NCBI GenBank assembly: GCA_025529335.1
Contig: JAMYHX010000155.1
Coordinates: 18,985-82,984 of the forward strand
Direction: 5' to 3'
Length of the DNA stretch: 64,000 bases
DNA from: Rhizopus sp. PT2906
Lineage: Eukaryota > Mucoromycota > Mucoromycetes > Mucorales > Rhizopodaceae
The notes under the pieces: model-generated
What the model was told of the DNA's origin: nothing
Databases searched by the model: none
What the model saw: only the letters and a program-made list of their open reading frames with translations
Position numbers and translations under genes: made by a program
In this document: positions 55,801-64,000 of the stretch, in pieces
Position numbering within the stretch: position 1 is the first letter of the stretch
Layout of the letters: each line of letters starts with the position of its first letter

Positions 55801-56866
55801 CGGTGCTCCCTGGATTCAATGCGCTGTCCATAACGGCAGCGCATTCCTTAACGCCTCGGTAAGTATAAAATGAATAAGAAGTTATTGTTTATTCATTAGT
55901 CTTCTAGTTAAAAACACATGATCTTTTACAATGCATCGTGCTTGGAAAAACAAGTCAATTAAAATTCAGACAATTTCGTTATTACAGCCTGTCCGGAAAA
56001 AGTTATAGTGCGTTCACTGCCCAATTGAAGTTGGCATACTACTTTAATTAAACCTTTAGTTATATGAATAATAGAACCTCTTTTGTGATCATAATAGACT
56101 CGTGCAAGATGGCCCATCTTATCAATAAATATAGTTCCATTCTTTAATGCTTATATCCCATGTTCAGGGTACTTTTTATATCTACTTTCATTAAAGTAAA
56201 AGACAGTTATAAAGATAATACATGTACTGCATCTTTAAAGAAAGGTATATAAAAACCAGATTTGAAACATATGGATCCTTTTACATTCAATTGAAAAAGA
56301 AAAAGGATCCAAGTTGGACTTGAAGTGGCACGTCTAGCCCTAATAGTCGCTTATAGTAGCCTTGCTACAATTATTGCCCATGAAAATAAACATGTTTGTC
56401 AAGGAATAAATGTTGGGTAGGTACTAGTGTTAATTCTGCACATCTTTTGTCTTCTTGCGCTTATTCGAAAGTGCTTACTGCAACTCAGTCAGAAGAGTAA
56501 GACACATACAAGCAATGTTATCATGATTTTCTTGCATGTTTAAAAAAGTCCTCCTTATTGTCTTGACAGTGTCTGAATTTCAAGTAACTGTCTGAGATTG
56601 AGATCGCTCCATGTATGTCTATTTGACCCATAGACTCTAACAGAGATACTGTTCATCTATAAGTATGAGATAAATGTGATATAGACTAATGAAATAGTTA
56701 TCATACTAGCGATACTAAATGAAAAAAAAGAGACTTCATTGAAAAGAGATTTCTTTACAAATCACTTTGATCAAAATTTGTCGTATGATTTTGACTCGTG
56801 TGTCAAAAGGAAGCGACAAAAAATTTCTTCTACTACTACTATTACTTCTTTTTCTTGTTTTATACT
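55801..56866. other. Intergenic region with structured and transposon-end-like sequences
   Basis: It starts with the hairpin at 55818-55845. At 55984-56014 a segment reading ACAGCCTGTCCGGAAAAAGT resembles Tc1/IS630 terminal inverted repeats. A 10-bp perfect inverted repeat lies at 56273-56310. The remainder has stops in all frames. Confidence 0.4.
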
Positions 56867-58486
56867 ATGGCGCCCATTTCATCCAATCTTCCCCCTTCAA
56901 AGCGTATCAAAGTAGAAGATCACGATATTAAAGATAAATTCTATCATGGTCTCTTTGATCAAGCCAACCGAGACAAGCTACGAACATCCATACAGGCATC
57001 CAAACCTTATCCGCACTGTAAAATATCAAAATTGATCAATGAAAGCCTCTTACGTCGTGTACAGCAAGAAATTTATGCAAATCTTCACTTTACTACAAAG
57101 GAAACAGATATTTACAAGGTAAATCAAACAGGTGATCTTGCCAATTTGAACGGATTAAGCCCTCAGGAACAATCTTGCTTACCGGCTCTACTTGAGCTGC
57201 GCGAGGCGCTCAGTTCTCAGTTATTCCGAGAGTTTGTCTCTGATATTACCGGATGTGGGCCCCTGTCAACTTCAAAAATGGATATGAGTGTGAATACATA
57301 TACGGCAGGATGCCATCTACTGAACCATGATGATGTAATCGGTACACGTCGTATATCCTTTATCCTGTACATGCCTGATGACGACTGGAAGCCTTCGGAT
57401 GGTGGTGCACTAGAATTGTACCCGGTGATTGAAAAGAATACACCAGCGAATGAACCCACAGTGAGCGTGCCACCTGAATGGAACCAGTTTTGTATGTTTA
57501 CGGTCTTGCCTGGATATTCATTCCATTCTGTGGAGGAAGTGGTTACCGAGGGAAAACGACGATTGAGCATCCAGGGTTGGTTTCATTTTCCTCAGGAAGG
57601 TGAGATAGGATACAGAAAAAACGTAGACCAGACAGAGACAGGAATAGCTTCTCTTCAGCAAATTGAAAAGGCTATACACAGTAAACAGTCTAAGTTTCAG
57701 CCTTATCTTGAAGATTTGTCGGAGCAATCAGTAGTACTCACAAACGACGATATTGAAGCATTATCAGCTTGGATGAACCCTGATTATCTCAAACTGGAGT
57801 TTCTAAGCAAGGTGACCGATACATTTGTGGAAGAATCAGCGGTTCAATTAAAGCATTTTTTAAAACCGGAGCTCTGGAAAGAAATTCAAGCAGCTACCTT
57901 GAAAGCAGATGAACAAGATGGGTTTACGCAATGTAGTATGCCGCCACATGGAGCTGGTGTCAGAGGAAGCTGGTTCATACAGGGACCACCTGTATCTCAA
58001 CGATTCCTCCAGCTGTCCAACAATGTAAGCTCAGATCAAAAGGAAAATACAACTTGTCTGTTTGCAAGACTTCGATCCTATTTTGAACACGAGTCTTTTC
58101 GTCGCTGGTTGGCTATTCTTTGTCAGGTATTACCCATTGGATACCGTGGTATGGCCCGCAGATTCCGTCCAGGTCACGACTTTACGTTGGCAACTACAAA
58201 CCAGGAAGGCAAACCAATACTTGATGTTACTCTCTGTTTATCTCCTGAATCTGATCAATGGGAGTCATGTGAATATGGTGGATATGAGTGCTATATGGCA
58301 GCAGGCGAAGATGATGATCCTGCCACATATCGATCTTCAGATGACGGAGCATTGCTCACTGTGCCAGCTGGTACGAATGAAATATCGATTGTACTAAGGG
58401 ATGAAGATGTTATGCGCTTTATAAAATATGTCAGCGCAAGAGCACCTGGAGCTCGATGGGATGTCGCTTATGAGTATGAAGTGTGA
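56867..58486 (+). CDS. Ofd1/Tpa1/OGFOD1-type prolyl hydroxylase
   Basis: Fe(II)/2-oxoglutarate dioxygenase; family members hydroxylate ribosomal protein uS12 and influence translation termination and oxygen sensing. Single exon, 539 aa, from the ATG at 56867 (an upstream in-frame ATG at 56798 would add a poly-Tyr/Phe run from a T-rich leader). The catalytic domain covers about residues 35-245. Iron ligands are in CHLLNHDDVIGTRRIS (His, Asp) and PGYSFHSVEEV (His), with the 2-OG-binding Arg in KRRLSIQGWFHFP. The second, degenerate DSBH domain (about 290-539; FRPGHDFTLA, WESCEYGGYECY) is typical of the family. It is co-oriented with the PROPPIN gene 240 bp downstream. Confidence 0.92.
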   Translation: MAPISSNLPPSKRIKVEDHDIKDKFYHGLFDQANRDKLRTSIQASKPYPHCKISKLINESLLRRVQQEIYANLHFTTKETDIYKVNQTGDLANLNGLSPQEQSCLPALLELREALSSQLFREFVSDITGCGPLSTSKMDMSVNTYTAGCHLLNHDDVIGTRRISFILYMPDDDWKPSDGGALELYPVIEKNTPANEPTVSVPPEWNQFCMFTVLPGYSFHSVEEVVTEGKRRLSIQGWFHFPQEGEIGYRKNVDQTETGIASLQQIEKAIHSKQSKFQPYLEDLSEQSVVLTNDDIEALSAWMNPDYLKLEFLSKVTDTFVEESAVQLKHFLKPELWKEIQAATLKADEQDGFTQCSMPPHGAGVRGSWFIQGPPVSQRFLQLSNNVSSDQKENTTCLFARLRSYFEHESFRRWLAILCQVLPIGYRGMARRFRPGHDFTLATTNQEGKPILDVTLCLSPESDQWESCEYGGYECYMAAGEDDDPATYRSSDDGALLTVPAGTNEISIVLRDEDVMRFIKYVSARAPGARWDVAYEYEV

Positions 58487-58726
58487 AATAAACTACTTGT
58501 TCTTGTATAACCTAGCAATAGACACTATCTAATTATCTAAAGAAAGGGAACACCTTAACAGAAATTAAAAGAGGGCAAGAATGAGAAAAAGCTTCCAGTG
58601 ACTGTAAGCGTATGATCTTTCTGCATGATGGCCTTTCCAAATATAGAAATGCTCTTTTGTTTCTCATTCCACTTTCTCTCTCTCTTTTCTTTTTCTTTTT
58701 CCTTGTTTGTGCCGCAATAAAAGAAA

Positions 58727-60100
58727 ATGAATCTGTCCAAAGTACCACATAGCATACACGACGCACCAGGGTTGTTATACGCAGGCTTTAATCAGGACTA
58801 TGGCTGTTTTGCTATTGGACTAGATAACGGCTTTCGAGTATATAACTGCGACCCCTTGACAGAGCATTCCCGTAATGGTAAGATTAATCAAGTGCAAAGC
58901 AACATTAGTTTGACAGATTTGAATAGAGTCAGAGGAAGGAGGAGTTGCAATTGTCGAAATGTTGTATCGTACCAACTACTTGGCACTTGTAGGTGGGGGA
59001 AAAAACCCACGATATGCACCCAATAAAGTGATTGTCTATGACAGCAAAAATACAAAGCCAGTGATAGAGCTAGAATATAAAGCAGAAGTGAAGAATGTAA
59101 AGCTGAGAAAGGATAGGTAAGGCATAAATAAGAACTCTTGTGTGAGAGTGTGTGTTTGCATATTGAAACATTAAAGATTGACAGTTGTGCTTCAAAATAA
59201 AGTATTTGTCTACCATTTCAGTATTCCACCAAGGCTACTGCACACATTTGAGACATGCGATAATGATAAAGGTATATTATATATTATGCTTATGTTTCTT
59301 TTATTTATGGTTCTATAGGGCTTGCTGCAATATCAACATTACCTGATCATGCAATACTAACGATACCTGGTAAACAAAAGGGCCATGTGCAGGTTATTGA
59401 TTTGAATACCCTTGGATACTATACTTCTGTCGAAAACGAACAGTTACCGCCATTATTAGCACAACAACACACAAATGGAACAAACACACGTACCTCGGTC
59501 AACGTGAGCATCATACCCGCCCATTCTGGTAGACTAAGCTGTTTATCACTAAACCAAGACGGTACACGGTGTGCAACGAGTAGCGACAAGGGCACACTGA
59601 TCAGAGTATTCGACACATCCACCGGGACTTTACTACATGAACTTCGACGAGGGGTTGATCGAGCAGAAATTTACTGTATCGCTTTTAATTCCGAATCCAC
59701 TCGTCTTTGTGTTTCGTCAGATAAAGGCACGATCCATGTCTTCAACCTGGACCCTTCCGTTGTCACAGCAGCAGATCACAAACCACGAGGGCCAACCTAT
59801 GGACAAGTACCTGTTAGCCCTACACATTCACCTAGTCACTATGGTTTGACACTCTCTGGTAATAGAGGAAGTGCGCTGAGCTTTATGAAGGATATCCTAC
59901 CGAAATACTTTAGCTCAGAATGGAGCTTTGCTAATGCAAAACTTGCAACCGAGAGCCGATGTTTGGCAAGCTTTGGTCATCAAAAGAATACAATCATTGC
60001 AATCTGTGCAGACGGTGGCTGTTATAAATTCTCTTTTGATCCAAAGAAAGGCGGTGAATGTAACCGAGAGTCATTTGAGAGGTTTTTAAAACAAGAATAA
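58727..60100 (+). CDS. PROPPIN of the Atg18/Hsv2/WIPI family
   Basis: Seven-bladed beta-propeller that binds PI3P and PI(3,5)P2 on autophagic and endosomal membranes. Exons 58727-58877, 58927-59116, 59177-59271 and 59319-60100; 405 aa. Signatures: FNQDYGCFAIGLDNGFRVYN in blade 1, ALVGGGKNPRYAPNKVIVYD, the lipid-binding motif LRRG in LLHELRRGVDRAEIYCIAFN, and CVSSDKGTIHVFNL. The long loop after blade 6 (PTYGQVPVSPTHSPSHYG) corresponds to the membrane-inserting loop. LRRG rather than FRRG and the size fit WIPI3/4-Hsv2 slightly better than Atg18, but this is not decided. Confidence 0.92.
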
Positions 60101-60120
60101 AAGGATACCTTTTTTTTCTG

Positions 60121-60217
60121 TTCAGAAAATAAAGTCGCATTTTTGTAATTTTTATGATACAATTTGTACGAAAAAGCGACAAGTTAACGCGCGACATCTC
60201 TTTCTGGAAATAATGTA
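60121..60217 (+). repeat. Dispersed repeat R1, copy 2
   Basis: Inverted counterpart of 23946-24044, with roughly 85% identity by eye and the end block GCGCGACATCTCTTTCTGGA shared. It begins about 20 bp after the PROPPIN stop codon, so it may supply that gene's 3' UTR or terminator. Confidence 0.8.
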
Positions 60218-60345
60218 AAGCAAAAGAATATCTTGTTTGTGGAAATCTTATTTGGGATCATTTTAATCCAACAATGAACTTGAAGGTGTTTCAATTAGCG
60301 ATGCTATCGGCTGCAAAGCTACTTGAAAGCCGCATATTTCCGCCA

Positions 60346-60840
60346 ATTTGTCGTATTTCAAAGAAGATTACGCCCTTTGTCGTCAAATAAACACTGTATT
60401 TCATACACAAGCCAAAGCCATTTTAAACATTAACATAATATCTCATATTAAGCCCATAACACTGATTCGTTGCATCTGTAGTCTGTAGTAGTTGACGAGG
60501 CGTCATATCTAATATGTAATTGATTGACAACATTTATTCTTTCATATAAAGGATCAATTCCTCCTTTTGTGATAAATATCTTTCTTTTCTTTGTTCATAA
60601 ATGATGTTATCTACAAGCATGAAGGTTTTGAGATTGGATGCGTAGAAATTGGAAAGGACTCGATTACCAGGACAGATAACAGGTACATGAACGATGGGAT
60701 GATCAAATTACCAAAGTGTTTAAGGGACATGTTTTATATTCTTGTAAATGAACACTCTGAGAAGATCAATAATCTAGCCACATACAGCCTAATCATTACA
60801 GGCCAGTACAATTATATTAGAGACATCTGCAAAGTATAAT
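60346..60840 (+). pseudogene. Mobile-element ORF relic, PD-(D/E)XK-like family?, copy 2
   Basis: 60346-60601 repeats 41249-41503 (repeat R2). Downstream an open frame (60591-60839) reads HEGFEIGCVEIGKDSITRTD, then MNDGMIKLPKCLRDMFYIL and a stop. I recall this GFEIGxxExGK ... KLPKxLRDM pattern from multicopy Mucoromycota ORFs; the Glu-x-Gly-Lys could be the nuclease ExK element, which is inference. The next frame, 60862-61137 (Pro/Lys-rich), may be its C-terminal part. The upstream half has stops. Confidence 0.45.
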
Positions 60841-61360
60841 AACCAGCTTTTACAACTAGGTATGTATGTTGAGCTAGCTATCTTAGATAATCCTACTGGT
60901 TCAACTTCTCGACTAAACAGCCACCCCGCTACAAGTCCTCCTCCTCTGTCGTGTTCTTTGCTGCAGAAATGTCAGCGGTTTTGGGGGGTTATCTGGGCAC
61001 TCAAAGAACCAATGTTGAATGCGGTGAAGCTGCTAAGCAAGAAGAAGAGAAAAGCAGCTTGTATTGAACATAACCAACAATCACCAAAGTTACCCTCGTG
61101 TTTCACTGCAGAAAGGGTCAAAAGAGTACAAAGGTGATCATGTTGCTGCTTCAATACTCTTCTATTTCCTGGGTATCTTTTTTTTTTTTATTTGTATGAA
61201 ACTCACTCCTTGTCATCTTTGAACTGACGTCTGGTAAAACGATATAATAGTACATCACGTGTCCACATTGGCCATTTTTTTTCTTTTTCTTTTTTTTTTT
61301 TTTTTTTTTTGTATTTGTAAATAAATATAATTATTTTAAACATAATAACAGCAGAAACAT
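60841..61360. other. Intergenic region upstream of GTR2
   Basis: The Pro/Lys-rich open frame at 60862-61137 is possibly the tail of the mobile-element ORF. A CACGTG E-box-like site lies at 61256-61261, and long T-tracts at 61275-61311 precede the GTR2 start. These may form its promoter and leader. Confidence 0.4.
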
Positions 61361-62977
61361 ATGGATGTAAGAAGTTCTTTCCCTCGTTTTATAGTTAAAC
61401 ATGTTGTTGATTACGTTCTTTTCTATACTTTCAGTATGATTATCAACACATGCATAATGAATCTGACTTTGCAACGTAAGAAATTAATTACAATTACACT
61501 CAAGTTGCTCACTTAAACATTAGAGACACTGTGATTGAAGACCAAGTATTGTCCGATAAACCACGCATTTTACTAATGGGCCTTCAAAGGTAAACTGAAC
61601 AAAATAACTTGATAAACAAACAAACATTTTCTTTTGTATAGAAGTGGCAAGTCAAGTATTCAACGAGTTGTATTTGGAAAAATGCCACCAAACGATACCT
61701 TGTATCTGGAAAGCACAACAAAGATTCAAAAAGAAGATATAGCGTAAATACTAAACAAAAAAAAAAAAGAAAAAAAAAAGAGAAATTATTATCTAAACTT
61801 TCCCCTCTCTTCAATAGTCGCTCCTTTATAGACTTTCAAATATGGGACTTTCCTGGACAAATCGACTTTTTTGATGAAATGGCCTATGATCCACAGGATA
61901 TATTTGGAACGGTGGGAGCATTGATATTCGTGATAGATGCACAGGATGATTATAGCGAGGCATTACATCGCTTATTTACTACGGTGACAAGTGCTTATCG
62001 AGTTAATCCAAATATTACATTCGAAGTGCTTATTCATAAAGTGGATGGATTATCTGATGATTACAAGATCGGTAAGATATAAAGAAGAGAGAGATCAAAT
62101 GTGTATTCACTCTTAAAGCAGATACTCAAAGAGATGTTCAACAAAGAATGAGTGATGCCTTGGCAGATGCACAACTGGAATATATCCATCTCACATACTA
62201 TCTCACAAGTATTTACGATAACTCAATCTATGAAGCATTCAGTAAGATCATTCAAAAGCTGATCCGTGAATTACCCGCTTTAGAAAACTTACTCAACGTT
62301 TTATGTTCAGTAAGATCTGATATAATGTATATCTTTGTGTGTCGCTAACATATATCATAGAACTCTGGTATCGATAAAGCATATCTATTTGATACATTAA
62401 CCAAAATATACATCGCAACAGACAGTTCACCTGTAGATATGCAATCGTATGAATTATGTTCAGATATGATTGATGTTTGCATTGATGTTGAGTGTATTTA
62501 TGGGTAAAGAAAGACTTTATTATCTAACAAAGTGTCCTCGTCTTAACTCGACTCTTCCCCATAGCGCACAAGGCGGCAGTCCGATGAATTTATCATTGAT
62601 GGACTCTACAGAGCGCTATCATCAAGAGATAACCAATGGAAACGGCATAGACTCTGAAAGTGTAATAGAACAACAAGAGGAAGAAAAACCAAAGCAATAT
62701 GAGACTGAGGCATCTAGTCTGATCAAACTGGATAATGGAGATGTGCTTTATATGAGAGAAGTCAATAGGTAACAGCTGAAAACCTTGTTTTTTTTTTTAG
62801 ACTACAAATAACTCCCTTAATCTGCTTAGGCTACTAGTGCTGATATGCTTATTGAGACAAGATAATTTTGAAAAACATGGTTTAATTGACTATAACTTTC
62901 AATGTTTCAAAGAAGCAGTAACTCAAGTCTTTGAGTTTTCACGAAAACGAAACACACAGCAAAGACAGCTACATTAA
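61361..62977 (+). CDS. GTR2: Rag GTPase Gtr2/RagC
   Basis: Subunit of the Gtr1-Gtr2 (Rag) heterodimer that signals amino-acid sufficiency to TORC1 at the vacuole. Exons 61361-61366, 61435-61475, 61524-61589, 61642-61743, 61818-62071, 62122-62309, 62361-62503, 62565-62768 and 62830-62977; 383 aa. G1 is GLQRSGKSSIQRVVF, the switch region FIDFQIWDFPGQIDFF, and the G4-like motif LIHKVDGLSDD. The C-terminal roadblock-type domain includes SGIDKAYLFDTLTKIYIATD. The first exon is only 6 nt (Met-Asp), which gives a start MDYDYQHMHNESD; an alternative is the ATG at 61437 in another frame, which cannot encode the protein. Confidence 0.9.
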
Positions 62978-63106
62978 TAAACAAGCCCATTGTTTGAAAT
63001 CATGTTTACAAGATCAAACTTTTATTTACAGTTAGTACACAAAACACAGTGTTTTTGAGATGGTATAAAAAAGGGCTGACGCAAAAGAAAAAGGGGATTA
63101 TATAAT

Positions 63107-64000
63107 TTATGTGGAAGCAGGAGCGTCAGGGGCAGGCTTTGTAAGGAAGACAGAGTGTTGACCACCAGCAGCAACACGAAGGATGAGGTTGGTTCCGAGG
63201 TTTTTACCTCTTAATAACTTGGGTACAGGTTCATCATCGTCACTACCGTTGCCAATAGCATTACTGGAATTGAATCCCCAAGAGTAACCTTGACCGTTTT
63301 GACAGGCAGTAAGAACAAATTCAGTGCCAACAGAAACATGGGATACAGGAGGTAAATCGGAGACCTTGGTAGCAACAGGAATAATAAACTTGAATGCAGA
63401 TTCTTCTGATTTAACCTTTAATGGAGCCATGACCTCTTCAGATAAGCCCAATTGGTTGGCGTCACCACGACCATAAGTGAAAACTTCTCCTGCTTCATTA
63501 ACAATAAGCGTAAAGTGTTCACCAGCATCAACAGAGACAATGGTGCCAACTGACTCAGGCAAAGAAACGAGTGTGGGTGAAGGGATAATGTTTTCATCAC
63601 TATCGACACATTGTCGATAGTTATTAAGACCCCAGGCATACAACTTATTGTCATGTGTGACAGCCAAGGAGTGGTAGGAACCAGCACCGATAAGCTTCAC
63701 ATTTTTCAAACCAACAAGATCACAACGAAGCGAATCCTTTGGATGACGAACAGACACACGACGGCCAAGCTGGCCTTGTTCACCATAACCCCAGGCGTAG
63801 ATGCGGCCTTCAGCAGTTAAAGCTAAAGAGTGATTTGTGCCAGTAGCGACATCGACAATGATTTCCTTGGCAAGAGCAGAGTACAGAAGGGGAGTTCTTT
63901 GGTTCAAGAGTGTAGGAGAGAACCCAAAGATGCCTTCAGTACCACGATAAGTACCCCAGGTATATAATTTACCCTCAGCAGTGATAGCCATGTTGATACA
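63107..64000 (-). CDS. RCC1-type Ran guanine-nucleotide exchange factor (Pim1/Prp20-like), 5' end beyond window
   Basis: C-terminal ~297 residues of a beta-propeller with RCC1 repeats; RCC1/Prp20/Pim1 loads GTP on Ran/Gsp1 on chromatin. Repeats are visible as MAITAEGKLYTWG, TNHSLALTAEGRIYAWGYGE, SYHSLAVTHDNKLYAWGLNN, HFTLIVNEAGEVFTYGRGDA, EFVLTACQNGQGYSWGFN and GGQHSVFLTK. The frame continues open to the window edge (CIN before MAITAE), so the N terminus lies to the right. The Met inside CINM is not taken as a start. The family is clear; assignment to the Ran exchange factor rather than another RCC1 protein is likely from repeat detail but not certain. Confidence 0.88.
   Translation of the reverse strand, partial: CINMAITAEGKLYTWGTYRGTEGIFGFSPTLLNQRTPLLYSALAKEIIVDVATGTNHSLALTAEGRIYAWGYGEQGQLGRRVSVRHPKDSLRCDLVGLKNVKLIGAGSYHSLAVTHDNKLYAWGLNNYRQCVDSDENIIPSPTLVSLPESVGTIVSVDAGEHFTLIVNEAGEVFTYGRGDANQLGLSEEVMAPLKVKSEESAFKFIIPVATKVSDLPPVSHVSVGTEFVLTACQNGQGYSWGFNSSNAIGNGSDDDEPVPKLLRGKNLGTNLILRVAAGGQHSVFLTKPAPDAPAST

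Noticed and set aside
1..64000. CRISPR arrays, bacterial operons, ribosome binding sites
   Set aside because: No regularly spaced direct repeats with unique spacers were seen. Gene structure with introns is eukaryotic, so prokaryotic signals are not expected.
1..64000. tRNA and rRNA genes
   Set aside because: I looked for the GGTTCGAATCC-type T-arm/B-box with a matching A-box and for conserved rRNA blocks and saw none that fit. A covariance search would be needed to exclude divergent tRNAs.

Overview
The window looks like nuclear DNA of a filamentous fungus, most likely a Mucoromycota (Mucorales-type) species; this is inferred, not proven. It is AT-rich. Most genes carry several short GT-AG introns (about 41-70 nt) with CTAAC-like branch sites. 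The gene set is typical fungal housekeeping: PROPPIN, Rag GTPase, Dnf-type flippase, Ams1 alpha-mannosidase, Pho85-type cyclin and SH3-SAM-PH polarity protein. The gaps between genes hold decayed DNA-transposon ORFs (TnpB/Fanzor-like, Crypton, Tc1/IS630-like, and a family that may be nuclease-like) of the kinds common in these fungi. I rebuilt 22 gene models by hand, two of them running off the window edges. For every complete gene I checked that the spliced length is a multiple of three.

Layout, left to right: a 3'-truncated SH3-SAM-PH-CH polarity protein (-); an F-box/WD40 protein (+); a UPF0658-type Golgi membrane protein (-) whose frame needs a one-nucleotide exon; a tandem-PH protein (+) with a GC-AG intron; a Gcn4-like bZIP factor (-); a 28-exon alpha-mannosidase (+); ORC1 (-); a TnpB/Fanzor-like relic; a HAD hydrolase (+); a small secreted Cys-containing protein (-); and a Tc1-like relic. 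Next come three DEAD-box helicases, Dbp6/DDX51 (+), Dbp5/DDX19 (-) and Dbp8/DDX49 (-), with twinfilin (+) and a PHO80-like cyclin (+) between them. Then glycogen phosphorylase (+), a transposon-rich stretch at 39.7-42.2 kb, a coiled-coil protein with NPF motifs (+), a P4-ATPase (-), a small type I membrane protein (-), a Crypton tyrosine-recombinase pseudogene (-), a second large TnpB/Fanzor-like relic (+), an Ofd1/Tpa1 prolyl hydroxylase (+), an Atg18/WIPI PROPPIN (+), Gtr2/RagC (+) and the 3' part of an RCC1-type gene (-).

The genes do not form a cluster with one shared job. There are loose functional links: Dbp6 and Dbp8 both act in ribosome assembly; Gtr2 (TORC1), the PROPPIN (autophagy), the Pho85-type cyclin, glycogen phosphorylase, vacuolar-type mannosidase and the Gcn4-like bZIP are all nutrient-response factors. 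Their being neighbours is probably chance.

The most unusual observations are the one-base exon at 6614, relics of three TnpB/Fanzor-like genes (one with a perfect 9-bp hairpin just after its stop codon), the Crypton pseudogene, two dispersed repeats each present twice in the window, and an unannotated 129-residue secreted protein.
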